Shown in pieces: positions 31,107 to 39,816 of a DNA stretch of 39,817 nucleotides. The notes beneath the pieces are model-generated. The model worked only from the letters and a program-made list of their open reading frames with translations, had not been told where the DNA came from and did no database searches. The position numbers and the translations under genes are program-made. The stretch is from an uncultured Planctomycetaceae bacterium. GTDB taxonomy: Bacteria; Planctomycetota; Planctomycetia; Pirellulales; UBA1268. The first letter of the stretch is position 1; each line of letters starts with the position of its first letter. The stretch is from contig CAISJI010000120.1 of NCBI GenBank assembly GCA_903885565.1, forward strand, positions 1 to 39,817. The letters run 5' to 3'.

Positions 31107-31193
31107 CGGCTTTCTGCTGCTCACGGAAGCAAGGGGTGCCCCCGATCATGCACCAGTCTTTCCCACACATTTGATTTTGAGAAGCAACCGAGC

Positions 31194-31670
31194 ATGAAGT
31201 TTTCTGATTTTATGGCGGTGGACGCCATCCGATCGAACGTATCGGCGTCCTCGAAGGAGGGTGTGATCCGGGAGATGGCCGCAGCTCTGGTCGATGCGGG
31301 GAAGATCGCTGCGGGCGATCTGGAAAGCATCGTCAGGGCGATCATGAAGCGGGAGGATCTGGGGAGCACTGGCATTGGACGTGGCGTGGCTGTGCCTCAC
31401 ACCAAGCATCCGAGTGTGGATCGGTTGGTGGGGACAGTGGCTGTGAGCCACGAGGGCATCGGTTTCGACAGTCTCGATGGCGAGCCTGTCCAGCTGTTTT
31501 TCCTGCTGGTGTCGCCGCCGGACCGTCCGGGCGATCACCTGCGGGCCCTGGAAAACATCTCGCGTCAGTTGCGGGATGAGTCGTTTTGCGGAGAACTCAA
31601 AGCGGCGCAGACCCCTGTTGATATCCAGCGCTTGTTGGTAGAGGCGGATGGCCATGGCGTCGCATCTTGA
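31194..31670 (+). CDS. PTS EIIA domain protein (fructose/nitrogen type)
   Basis: A 158-residue EIIA of the mannitol/fructose/PtsN class. The phosphorylated His is H69 in IGRGVAVPHTKHPSVDRLVG. Further family marks are IRSNVSASSKEGVIREMAAA at the start and VQLFFLLVSPPDRPGDHLRA then LENISRQLRD near the end. No EIIB or EIIC domain is present in the protein or nearby, so it likely ends a phosphate relay for regulation instead of sugar transport. It follows hpf by 87 bases and precedes HPr. Confidence 0.88.
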   Translation: MKFSDFMAVDAIRSNVSASSKEGVIREMAAALVDAGKIAAGDLESIVRAIMKREDLGSTGIGRGVAVPHTKHPSVDRLVGTVAVSHEGIGFDSLDGEPVQLFFLLVSPPDRPGDHLRALENISRQLRDESFCGELKAAQTPVDIQRLLVEADGHGVAS

Positions 31671-31707
31671 GCAACCGTCGGTGAGCAGCGAAAGAGACGA
31701 AGCGACG

Positions 31708-32082
31708 ATGCAGGAAAAATTCACGCGCGAGGTCGTGGTTGGCATGCAGCAAGGTCTGCATGCCCGTCCGGCCGATCAACTGGCACGTGAGGCGCGGAAA
31801 TGGCAGTCGCGCATTGAACTGGTGGCCAAGTCCCAACGCGTTGACGGCAAGAGCATCCTCGAGGTGCTCACGCTGGCGGCTGAATCGGGAACGAGGCTGG
31901 TTGTCGAGGCGACCGGCCCGGATGCCCGGGAGGCGATTAACGCGATCGGACGCCTGTTCGAGCAGAATTTCAATGAATTTGGGTCCACTGAATCTGGGCT
32001 GCATGAATCTGGACTACATGACTCTGGGAGCCACTCATCTGGAGCAGGTCAACCGGCCCCCGCCCCGGAATCGACTGGCTGA
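31708..32082 (+). CDS. ptsH: HPr-family phosphocarrier with an unusual tail
   Basis: A 124-residue protein. The HPr fold covers about 90 residues: FTREVVVGMQQGLHARPADQ with the phosphorylated His18, and VDGKSILEVLTLAAESGTRL with Ser49 at the regulatory site. The tail of about 35 residues after EQNFNEF is low in complexity, with three ESGLH-like units (STESGLHESGLHDSGSHSSG) and a Pro-rich end, not part of ordinary HPr. The ATG at 31708 fits the family start. Upstream in-frame ATGs at 31648 and 31654 would overlap the EIIA end and add a non-family extension, although GAGG precedes 31648. Confidence 0.85.
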   Translation: MQEKFTREVVVGMQQGLHARPADQLAREARKWQSRIELVAKSQRVDGKSILEVLTLAAESGTRLVVEATGPDAREAINAIGRLFEQNFNEFGSTESGLHESGLHDSGSHSSGAGQPAPAPESTG

Positions 32083-32280
32083 CTGAACTGGCTGATTGTC
32101 ACGAACCGACCACACACATTCGAACGCAACAGAAGGAGCCGCAACGAGCCGTTGGGCGCGAGTCTTTCGAGGATCTGATCGCTGCATGGTGGGCCGCCCG
32201 GAAGCAGTGCGGCGGCCCGAAACGGGAAAGAGGCCCCGCCGTGCGATCTCCCCGAAACGATTCAGCTGCCGGCGCGCGGG

Positions 32281-34029
32281 ATGCGCCCCATGCTCAAACT
32301 TCAGGGTATCGCCGTTTCGCCTGGCGTCACGATTGGCGAAGCGCTCGTGCTCGACAGCGAGGGATTCAGAATCCCGCGGCGGTTTGTCGCCCGCAGTGCC
32401 GTCGATACTGAGCTGGAGCGGTTGGCCCGCGCGGTGGCCGAGACGACCGTCGAGATCGAACGCAACCGCGATGCGATCCATGCCGAATTGGGCGGGCAGT
32501 ATGCCGCCATCTTTGAAGCCCATCTGGCAATGCTGCACGATGCGCGGCTGCAGGAAGAACTGACCAGCGCCGTCCGCGATCGGAACTGGTGGCCGGAATA
32601 CGCCGTCAGCCGCACGCTCAGACGCTACGCCAAGGCTTTTCAGAGCCTCGACAACCACATCGCGCAGCGCGCCCACGACATCTACGACATCGAGAAGAGT
32701 CTGCTGCGGAATCTCCTGGGGCAGCGGCGCGAAACGCTGGCAGCCATTTCGCAGCCGGTGGTGGTGTTGGCCCACAACCTCACGCCGAGCGAAACGGCAA
32801 ATCTCGATCGGCGATTCGTGCAGGGGTTTGCCACCGAATTGGGCGGCCCGGGCAGCCACACCGCCATCGTTGCTGAAGGGCTCGAGATTCCGGCCGTGGT
32901 GGGATTGGGACCGTTTCTGGCCGATGTCTCCGGCGGCGAGCCGGTGATCCTCGACGGCAATCAGGGGGTCGTGATTCTGCAGCCGGACGAGGAAACGATC
33001 GCCCGCTACCGGCTGGAGGTGGAAGCGGCGCAGACGGTGGCCGCCAAGCTGGGCGAACTTCGCGATCTCCCGGCGGAAACGCTCGACGGCGTGCGCATCC
33101 AGCTCACCGGCAACATCGAATTCCCCAGCGAGGCGGAGCAGTGCCTGGCGCGGGGTTGCGACGGCATCGGCCTCTATCGCACCGAATTTCTTTATCTCAC
33201 CAGCCCCCGCGAGCCGACGGAGGAAGATCACTTCGCCGCCTACAGCGAGGTTGTGCAGGCGATGCGCGGCAAGCCCGTCGTGATCCGCACGCTCGATCTG
33301 GGGGCCGACAAGATGCGTACCGAAAGCACGCCGGAGGAGGAGCGGAATCCCTGTCTGGGGCTGCGGAGCATCCGGCTCTCGCTGCGCCAGTTGCCGATGT
33401 TCCGCACTCAGCTCCGCGCCATTCTGCGGGCGAGCGCTCTGGGGGATGTGCGGGTGCTGTTTCCGCTGATATCGACCATTGTCGAGCTGCGGCAGGCCCG
33501 CATGGTGTTGGCCGATGTGATGGAGGATCTCGCCGAGCACGGGATCGCGTTCAACGCGAAAATGCCGGTCGGCATGATGGTGGAGACGCCAGCGGCGGTG
33601 GTGATGCTCGATCGGTTTATCAAGGAGGTCGATTTTGTCTCGGTGGGGACCAACGACCTGATTCAGTACACGCTGGCGGTTGATCGGGGAAATAAAGAGG
33701 TGGCGGAACTCTACAACGCGTGTGATCCGGCAGTGCTGCGCCTTCTGCGCCGCTCGCTGGATGTAGCGCGTGAAGCGGGTGTGCCTGCCAATGTGTGTGG
33801 TCAGATGAGCGGCAGCGTGATGTACACGCAGCTGCTTCTGGGGCTCGGCTTGCGGCAGCTCAGTGTGCCGCCCAGCGCGATTCCGGAAGTCAAGCAGGTG
33901 TGCCGAAGTGTTTCGGTCGCCGAATGCCGTGGGATTGCCGAGCGTGCGCTGGCCATGGACGGCGCGCGTGAGGTGAAGGCTTTTTTGCGCGACCAGATGC
34001 GTCGCCTGCTCTCCGAGTCGGTCGCGTGA
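32281..34029 (+). CDS. ptsI: Phosphoenolpyruvate-protein phosphotransferase (EI)
   Basis: A 582-residue enzyme I. It takes phosphate from PEP and passes it to HPr. The N-terminal part holds the HPr-binding helices and phosphohistidine H193 in ELGGPGSHTAIVAEGLEIPA. The C-terminal PEP-binding barrel has GIGLYRTEFLYL, RTLDLGADK, NPCLGLRSIRLSL, PVGMMVETPAAVVMLD, FVSVGTNDLIQYTLAVDRGN and the conserved Cys near NVCGQMSG. All catalytic segments are present. The ATG at 32281 or 32290 could start it; LKLQGIAVSPG, right after the second, is the family start. The 198-base gap after HPr holds no gene. Confidence 0.95.
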   Translation: MRPMLKLQGIAVSPGVTIGEALVLDSEGFRIPRRFVARSAVDTELERLARAVAETTVEIERNRDAIHAELGGQYAAIFEAHLAMLHDARLQEELTSAVRDRNWWPEYAVSRTLRRYAKAFQSLDNHIAQRAHDIYDIEKSLLRNLLGQRRETLAAISQPVVVLAHNLTPSETANLDRRFVQGFATELGGPGSHTAIVAEGLEIPAVVGLGPFLADVSGGEPVILDGNQGVVILQPDEETIARYRLEVEAAQTVAAKLGELRDLPAETLDGVRIQLTGNIEFPSEAEQCLARGCDGIGLYRTEFLYLTSPREPTEEDHFAAYSEVVQAMRGKPVVIRTLDLGADKMRTESTPEEERNPCLGLRSIRLSLRQLPMFRTQLRAILRASALGDVRVLFPLISTIVELRQARMVLADVMEDLAEHGIAFNAKMPVGMMVETPAAVVMLDRFIKEVDFVSVGTNDLIQYTLAVDRGNKEVAELYNACDPAVLRLLRRSLDVAREAGVPANVCGQMSGSVMYTQLLLGLGLRQLSVPPSAIPEVKQVCRSVSVAECRGIAERALAMDGAREVKAFLRDQMRRLLSESVA

Positions 34030-34081
34030 TCGCGCCGCCGCCCCTTCGGGCGGGAGGGTATCGAAAGGAAAAGAAGATTCG

Positions 34082-35737
34082 ATGAAACAGGAAATGCTGA
34101 TCAATGTGTCGCAGCCTGAGGAATGCCGGATTGCCATTATGGAAGACGGCATTCTGGAAGAGCTTTATGTCGAGCGCACCAGTCAGGACAACTACGTCGG
34201 TAACATCTACAAGGGCCGGATCGTCAACATTGAGCCGAGCATCCAGGCGGCCTTCGTTGATTTCGGCGTAGGACGCAACGGATTTCTGCACATCAGCGAT
34301 GTGGAGCCGCAGTATTACCGGCAGGGCGGGCTCGATCCCGACAAGGCCTTTGAATCGGCCGAACCAGCCTCCGGACGCAGCGGAGAGCCGGTAGCCGTGG
34401 AGGCCGATGGCGATACCGAGGGCGATGCCGACGGTGATGCCGATGCCCGGCAACGTTCCGCTGCCCGCAGGCGTCCGCGCTTGGGCGACCGCCCGCGGGT
34501 CAAGCCACCAATCCAGGACATCCTCCGACGCGGAGACGAGGTGCTGGTGCAGGTGATCAAGGAGGGGTTCGGCACGAAGGGCCCCACGCTCTCCACCTAC
34601 ATCTCCATTCCCGGCCGCTATCTCGTGCTGATGCCGCCGCTGGGACGGGTGGGCATCTCCAAGAAGATCGACGACGAACACGACCGCCGCGTGCTCCGCG
34701 ACATCATGCTGGAGCTGAAGCCGCCCAAGGGAGTGGGGTTTGTGGTGCGCACGGCGGGCACCGAGCGGACCAAGGCCGAGATGGCCCGCGACATGACGTA
34801 TCTCCTGCGGCTGTGGAAGTCGATCGTGCGGCGGATGCGGAAGTATTCCGCGCCGATCGATATCTATCAGGAAAGCGACATGATCATCCGCACCATCCGT
34901 GACATGTTCACGGAGGATGTGGGGAGAATCTTGATCGACGAGCCGGCAGCCTATGAGCGAGCCCGGGAATTCCTGGAGCTGGTGATGCCAAAGTATGCCC
35001 CGCGGCTGCAGCTGAACGAGGGCAAGGAGCCGCTCATCCACCGCTACGGTCTCGAGGAGGAGATCGGCCGGATCCATCAACGGAAGGTTCCGCTCAAGGG
35101 AGGCGGTTCGATCGTGATCGATCAGACCGAGGCCCTGGTGGCCATCGACGTGAATTCGGGCAGCTTCCGCACGGAGAAATCGGCCGAGGAGAACGCCTAC
35201 CAGATGAATCTGATCGCGGCCAAGGAGATCGCCCGCCAGCTCCGCCTGCGCGATCTTGGCGGCGTGATCGTCAACGACTTCATCGACATGCGCCGCGAAC
35301 GCTACCGCCGGGGTGTGGAGAAGGCGCTTCACGACGCCATGAAGCGGGATCGGGCGCGGACGAAAATCCTGCGCACGAGCCCCTTCGGGTTGGTGGAGAT
35401 GACGCGGCAACGGATCAGGCCGTCCCTGCGCAAGAGCATCTTCCGCGATTGTCCAACCTGCACCGGCACGGGGATGGTGAAGACGGCCGAGAGCATGTCG
35501 ATCGAGGTCATGCGGACGCTCCAGCTCTCTGCCACCCGGGGCGACATTGCCCGGCTGAATGTCACCGTGCATGACGAGGTGGCAACCTGGATCAACAACC
35601 GGAAGCGCCGGGAGATGGCCCAGTTCGAGGATGTGGTGCACATGCAGTTGCATGTGGTCGGCCGGGAGAGCGTTTCCCCGGAGCACCTCGTGTTTGAGGC
35701 CTGGGATTCCAACGGTCGCCTGGTGCGGTTTCCGTAA
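34082..35737 (+). CDS. Ribonuclease E/G family protein
   Basis: A 551-residue endoribonuclease of the RNase E/G family. The S1 domain (residues 35-185) contains YVGNIYKGRIVNIEPSIQAA then FVDFGVGRNGFLHISDV and is split by an acidic-to-basic insertion at about 85-142 (EADGDTEGDADGDADARQRS, then RRRPRLGDRPRVKPP). Catalytic aspartates are in ALVAIDVNSGS (D356) and VIVNDFIDM (D399). The Zn-link is CPTC (457-460). It lacks the long RNase E C-terminal scaffold, so RNase G size is closest. AAGGAAAAGAAG precedes the ATG. It follows ptsI by 52 bases. Confidence 0.92.
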   Translation: MKQEMLINVSQPEECRIAIMEDGILEELYVERTSQDNYVGNIYKGRIVNIEPSIQAAFVDFGVGRNGFLHISDVEPQYYRQGGLDPDKAFESAEPASGRSGEPVAVEADGDTEGDADGDADARQRSAARRRPRLGDRPRVKPPIQDILRRGDEVLVQVIKEGFGTKGPTLSTYISIPGRYLVLMPPLGRVGISKKIDDEHDRRVLRDIMLELKPPKGVGFVVRTAGTERTKAEMARDMTYLLRLWKSIVRRMRKYSAPIDIYQESDMIIRTIRDMFTEDVGRILIDEPAAYERAREFLELVMPKYAPRLQLNEGKEPLIHRYGLEEEIGRIHQRKVPLKGGGSIVIDQTEALVAIDVNSGSFRTEKSAEENAYQMNLIAAKEIARQLRLRDLGGVIVNDFIDMRRERYRRGVEKALHDAMKRDRARTKILRTSPFGLVEMTRQRIRPSLRKSIFRDCPTCTGTGMVKTAESMSIEVMRTLQLSATRGDIARLNVTVHDEVATWINNRKRREMAQFEDVVHMQLHVVGRESVSPEHLVFEAWDSNGRLVRFP

Positions 35738-35805
35738 CGGGCTGCGGCAAGAGTCAGGGAAGACTCTTCTCCCGCGAACAGCTCCGCACATAGCTCCACA
35801 ACCGG

Positions 35806-36981
35806 CTAGGCGGGGGTGGATGGGCTGCTGCGCCGGCGCAGGAAGCTGAGCAGATCCTGCGGCCAGGTGGGCCTCATGAAGGGCTTTTCAAACAGAAGGA
35901 ACAGGGGAACCGACGCCAGGAATACCCACGGCACCAGCAGCAGCGTCAGCAGGACAATCTCCCCAGCAAAGCTGTCGGTCAACACGAGCCTGGATAAGAG
36001 GATCGCCATCGGCAGCGTCAGCAGGCGGCCGTGGTAGAGGTAGGTGCTGTAGCACATGCCCCCCAGTTGGGAGACGAGAGGAATTCTCAGCAGCGCCGAG
36101 ATCCAGCTCGACTTGAGGGCAGTGAGAATCATCCCGCCAAAACAGACTGGCAGCACCAGTTCCCTGGCGGCACTCTCTTTCGCCCCTGCCACGACGGCCG
36201 TCGCCAGCACAAAGCCGCAGTCGGCCCAGAGGCGCCGCTGCTGGAACCAATCTGGGCGCGAGACATAGATGGCAGCAGCGGCGATGCCGGCCAGAAAGTA
36301 GTGGAGAAACATCGCGATCGTCTGGAGCTTCATCGGAAGCAGAAGTTGCAGTCCCGCAGCTGCGACCATCGCCAGACATGTGAGGGGAACCGCCCACCGC
36401 AGGTTGCGAAACAGCAGCCAGCAAAGCGCCGGGGCCAGCAGATAGAACTGCACCTCGACCTCGAGGCTCCATGCCGCCATGTTGACCGTCGAGGCCTCGC
36501 CGTAGGCGATGTTATGGACATAGAACAGGCTTGCCAAAAAGTGGGGAAGCTGCTCCCCCAGGTTGAACTTCCCAATCAGCACGCCGATCAGCAGATAGGC
36601 CGTCATGGCGATGACATAGGGGGGCTCCAGCCGCGTCAGCCGGCGCCACAGATATTTCCGCAGCGAAACCTCCGGCTCACCCTGAAAGCGGTGCCGGGCG
36701 AAGGGGAGCGCCAGAATAAAGCCGCTGATCGAGAAGAAGAGGAGCACGCCCTCCATGCCATACTCGTAGGCCCAGTCGATCCAGGGATAGATTGGGGCCA
36801 GCCACGAAGCCAGCCCATCGATCACCGGGGTCGCGGTGATGGCCGTTTTGCGGGCCCAGTGGGAGTTGCGATGCCAGTTGGCGGGAATGTGATAGAGGAT
36901 GACGGCCAGAATGGCCACGAACCGCAGGCCGTCAATTTCCGGGATGTACCGGCCGGAAGTGATGATGCGTTTGAGATCCAT
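35806..36981 (-). CDS. Acyltransferase family 3 membrane protein
   Basis: A 391-residue integral membrane protein with about ten hydrophobic segments. The acyltransferase-3 (OafA/NodX) marks are IPEIDGLRFVAILAVILYHI with the catalytic-type His, GVLLFFSISGFILALPFARH, LWRRLTRLEPPYVIAMTAYL and AAWSLEVEVQFYLLAPALCW. It O-acetylates or O-acylates surface sugars. It is encoded opposite to its neighbours and lies between the RNase gene and rplU, which are adjacent in many bacteria. Confidence 0.88.
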   Translation of the reverse strand: MDLKRIITSGRYIPEIDGLRFVAILAVILYHIPANWHRNSHWARKTAITATPVIDGLASWLAPIYPWIDWAYEYGMEGVLLFFSISGFILALPFARHRFQGEPEVSLRKYLWRRLTRLEPPYVIAMTAYLLIGVLIGKFNLGEQLPHFLASLFYVHNIAYGEASTVNMAAWSLEVEVQFYLLAPALCWLLFRNLRWAVPLTCLAMVAAAGLQLLLPMKLQTIAMFLHYFLAGIAAAAIYVSRPDWFQQRRLWADCGFVLATAVVAGAKESAARELVLPVCFGGMILTALKSSWISALLRIPLVSQLGGMCYSTYLYHGRLLTLPMAILLSRLVLTDSFAGEIVLLTLLLVPWVFLASVPLFLLFEKPFMRPTWPQDLLSFLRRRSSPSTPA

Positions 36982-37323
36982 AGCTTCACATCGCGGCGGC
37001 TCGAGGCCTCACGGCCGTTCCGGAATCCAGAGGGCCGGCGGCGGATGAGCCGTTTCTTCACGCACGGGGCCGGCGGGAGATTACCACACCCGGCGCTAGG
37101 CACCAGTCTTGGTTGGGGTGGCTGGGGCCGGAAAAACAACGGAAATACGGGGCTTTCGGCTGTTTTTAGCCCCCACTCGACCCAAGCCGCAGGAATGGCT
37201 AAACTTTCGATCTCGATTCTGCCGTTCAGAGTTTTTGCTGGCACCAGTGGCCTGCTGCCGCGGTGCGACTCTGAGCCCCCTTGTGTTGATCAGCGACACG
37301 CAACCTCCGGACTTCACACTGCC
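36982..37323. other. Gap upstream of rplU, no gene seen
   Basis: A 342-base stretch between divergent genes. A short stem GGGGCT...AGCCCC with an internal T run lies near 37159-37184, and a -10-like TAAACT at about 37199 in front of rplU. A ribosomal-protein leader is possible, but I cannot support a known L21 leader fold. Confidence 0.35.
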
Positions 37324-37707
37324 ATGGCGACTTCCGCTTCATCCTCCGCCCGCTCGAAAGCCGCATCTTCCGATTCAATGGCCGGCGCGGGGCATCATTA
37401 CGCCATCGTGACCGACGGTGGACGGCAGTATCGCGTCAGCGAGGGGCAGGAAATCACGATCGATTTTCGCCATGTGGCAGCCGGCACCGAGGTGCTGTTT
37501 GAAGAGGTTCTGGCCGTGAGCAAAGCTGGCGTCCTGACGCTCGGCAGCCCGGTGGTAAAGGGTGCGAAGGTCAAGGCTGAGGTGATCGGCCTCGTGCAGG
37601 GCGACAAGATCTACGTGCAGAAGTTCGCCCGCCGCAAGAACTACCGCCGTCGCACTGGCCACCGTTCGATTGCCACCCGCGTGCGGATCGGCTCGATCTC
37701 GGCCTGA
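37324..37707 (+). CDS. rplU: 50S ribosomal protein bL21
   Basis: A 127-residue bL21. The fold starts at HYAIVTDGGRQYRVSEGQEI and runs through VLFEEVLAV, LGSPVVKGAKVKAEVIGLVQ and the rRNA-binding end KFARRKNYRRRTGHRSIATR then VRIGSI. About 24 Ser/Ala-rich residues precede the fold (SASSSARSKAASSDSMAGAG), more than in most bL21. The ATG at 37378 would remove most of them. rpmA (bL27), normally directly downstream, is absent. A repeat and a terminator follow instead. Confidence 0.93.
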   Translation: MATSASSSARSKAASSDSMAGAGHHYAIVTDGGRQYRVSEGQEITIDFRHVAAGTEVLFEEVLAVSKAGVLTLGSPVVKGAKVKAEVIGLVQGDKIYVQKFARRKNYRRRTGHRSIATRVRIGSISA

Positions 37708-37722
37708 TTTGGCTCAACAGCC

Positions 37723-37896
37723 TGCATCGCCGGAAGCGATGACCTTCGACTGTGGAAACCCTTGGCGTTTCCACCGGTCGACTGAGTGGAAAAAGGCCAT
37801 GGATGGCTTTTTCTGCGGACAGTTAAGGACGGCAAAAGTCTCGTCGCGTGCGCACGAAAAGTTCGCCGATCCCTCCGCCTACGTCTCCTGATGAGC
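37723..37896 (+). repeat. Composite intergenic repeat with hairpins
   Basis: Two modules. 37723-37822 matches the inverted copy at 27514-27612 and has a perfect stem GTGGAAAC-CCTTGGC-GTTTCCAC (37752-37774). 37830-37896 matches 8346-8413. Both lie between the convergent genes rplU and ubiD-like. No gene is in the gap. Confidence 0.75.
37790..37812. terminator. Bidirectional intrinsic terminator between rplU and the UbiD-family gene
   Basis: AAAAAG-G-CCAT-GG-ATGG-CTTTTT forms a stem with a one-base bulge, ending in T runs on both strands. It suits the convergent genes on either side. Confidence 0.65.
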
Positions 37897-37914
37897 CAAG
37901 GCATGGCCAGCCTT

Positions 37915-39816
37915 CTAGGCTCTTCCCAAGATGCCTGCCAGCGGGCCGCCGCGGGCTGACAGGGCATCGATCCGGCTGGAGATAGCCGGGTCTTCCTCCA
38001 CCGGCGGCGCATGGTGGGGCTTCAGCCGGGCATCGATCACCAGCGGTCCGCGACAGCCCCAGTGTTTCTGCCGCACGACCGCCCCCACCCCATGCACGTC
38101 GGCAGCGGGATTGGAACGGGTGAATGTGATCCAGAGAAAGTTTTCCAGCGTCGCAGCGGTGAAGTCGCTGTCGTCGACGATTACCACCAGCGGCCAATCG
38201 GCCAGGGGATGATCGGCATCGATCACGCCACACAGACGCTCGGCATCGGCCGCCCAGGGGGCGTCGGCGGCCAAATACCAGATGGTGGCCTCGTCGCCAG
38301 AGCAGCCAAGCTGCGGTCGGGGTTCGATCCGCGGTCCGTTGATAGCGACAACTCCCGGCAGACACACCCGCGGGTTGGCAAAGCCTGCCGGCAGCGACCA
38401 GCCCCCCGGCAGATCTGCCCTCAGGGAACGCACCGCCGGTCCGCGGGCCGCCACCACCAGCTTGGAGCCGGTGTTCAGGCCGGAGCCGGAATAGTCGAGC
38501 GTGTCGATGGAGGTTTCGGTGTGGAAGTGACAGTCGCGGCGCCAGTCGACGCGGGCCAGAAGATGGGCCAGGAAGGGGCGCACATCGTGCGCGTCGAGCC
38601 CCGGGGCATCCCCCTCCGCCACGAGAAACAGATATTTGGCCAAGGAGAGCTGCCCCTGCCCGAGGATGGCGGAGGCTTGCGTGAGCAGTTCGGCCGGCCG
38701 CGTGGAGGCCTTCCAGGGGAGGTAACGTTCGCTCCCCACTGCCAGCAGCAACGGATGAACACCCGAGGCATCGACCGCATGCACGCTCTTCACGCCGGGG
38801 AGCACCGTGGGGATTACCGGTCCGGTGAGTTCGTGCACCAGCCAGCCAAAGAGCGTGTCTTCCTGTGGCGGGCGGCCCACCACCGTCACCGGCCAGATCG
38901 CCCCCTCCCTGTGCCAGACATGCTCCACCTGAAGCAGCGGAAAATCGTGCTGCCGGGCGTAGTAGCCGAGGTGGTCGCCAAACGGCCCCTCTGGTTTTGT
39001 CGCGCCTGGCAACACGGTGCCCTCGATCACGAAATCGGCCTCTGCATAGATCGAGGGCCGGTGCTTTCGTGCGATCATCGGAATCCGGTGGCCGGCCAGC
39101 ACGCCGGCAAATGTCAGCTCGGAAAGCCCCTCAGGCAGCGGCATCACGGCCGACGGGGCGATGGCCGGAGCGCCCCCCACGAAGATCGCCACGTGGAGCC
39201 CCTCGCCCCGCGCCAAGCTCGCTGCATGATGCACGCCGATGCCCCGGTGCAACTGATAGTGCAGCCCGGCCTCCCGGTCGGGCTCGTAGGAATTGCCCGC
39301 CAACTGCACGCGGTACATGCCGAGGTTTGAGTGCCTCGTGCCGGGATGGTTGGGGTCTTCGGTGTAGACCGCCGGCAGCGTGATGAACGGCCCGCCGTCA
39401 CCCGGCCAGCTCGTCACCTGCGGGAGCTTGGAGAGCGACGTTTCGTGGGCGAGCACAGGGCCGCTGCGCACCCGCCGCGGCAGCATGGAGAGGGCATCCA
39501 GCGGCGCTCGCCAGTAGCGCCAGGGGGTGCGAAGCGCGGCCTGGGGATCGATCTTCAGCTCCACGAGCCTCTTCACGCGGTCGAGGGAGTCGGCGAAGAT
39601 CCGCTCGATTCTCGCTTGGGTGCCGTAGAGATTGATGAGGACGGGAAACGCTGTTCCCTTGACTTGCGTGAACAGCACCGCCGGGCCACTCGAGCGAAAC
39701 AGCCGCCGCTGGATCTCGGCGATCTCCAGATGGGGATCAACGGGGTGATCGATCCGCACCAGATGCCCCTCGGCCTCCAGGGCCGCGACACATTGTTGGA
39801 GTGAACGGAATCCCAT
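37915..39816 (-). CDS. UbiD-family (prenylated FMN) decarboxylase
   Basis: A 633-residue protein of the UbiD family, which decarboxylates aromatic or unsaturated acids with prenylated FMN. Cofactor and active-site marks are HSNLGMYRVQLAG (164-176), GLHYQLHRGIGVHH, AIFVGGAPAIAPSA and EGPFGDHLGYY (276-286), with the acidic residue of EGPFGDH. The C-terminal domain (HFHTETSIDTLDYSGSG...) has the expected VIVDDSDFTAATLENFLWIT. The start MGFRSLQQCVAALEAEGHLV is family-like and begins two bases from the window end. No ubiX flavin prenyltransferase is visible in the window. The substrate is unknown; menaquinone or aromatic metabolism are options. Confidence 0.88.
   Translation of the reverse strand: MGFRSLQQCVAALEAEGHLVRIDHPVDPHLEIAEIQRRLFRSSGPAVLFTQVKGTAFPVLINLYGTQARIERIFADSLDRVKRLVELKIDPQAALRTPWRYWRAPLDALSMLPRRVRSGPVLAHETSLSKLPQVTSWPGDGGPFITLPAVYTEDPNHPGTRHSNLGMYRVQLAGNSYEPDREAGLHYQLHRGIGVHHAASLARGEGLHVAIFVGGAPAIAPSAVMPLPEGLSELTFAGVLAGHRIPMIARKHRPSIYAEADFVIEGTVLPGATKPEGPFGDHLGYYARQHDFPLLQVEHVWHREGAIWPVTVVGRPPQEDTLFGWLVHELTGPVIPTVLPGVKSVHAVDASGVHPLLLAVGSERYLPWKASTRPAELLTQASAILGQGQLSLAKYLFLVAEGDAPGLDAHDVRPFLAHLLARVDWRRDCHFHTETSIDTLDYSGSGLNTGSKLVVAARGPAVRSLRADLPGGWSLPAGFANPRVCLPGVVAINGPRIEPRPQLGCSGDEATIWYLAADAPWAADAERLCGVIDADHPLADWPLVVIVDDSDFTAATLENFLWITFTRSNPAADVHGVGAVVRQKHWGCRGPLVIDARLKPHHAPPVEEDPAISSRIDALSARGGPLAGILGRA

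Noticed and set aside
32035..35791. Long minus-strand open frames across ptsI and the RNase E/G gene
   Set aside because: They mirror the well-supported plus-strand genes and show His/Arg-rich shadow composition.
37141..37200. Known L21 leader or riboswitch upstream of rplU
   Set aside because: Only a weak stem could be drawn; no conserved leader motif was recognised.
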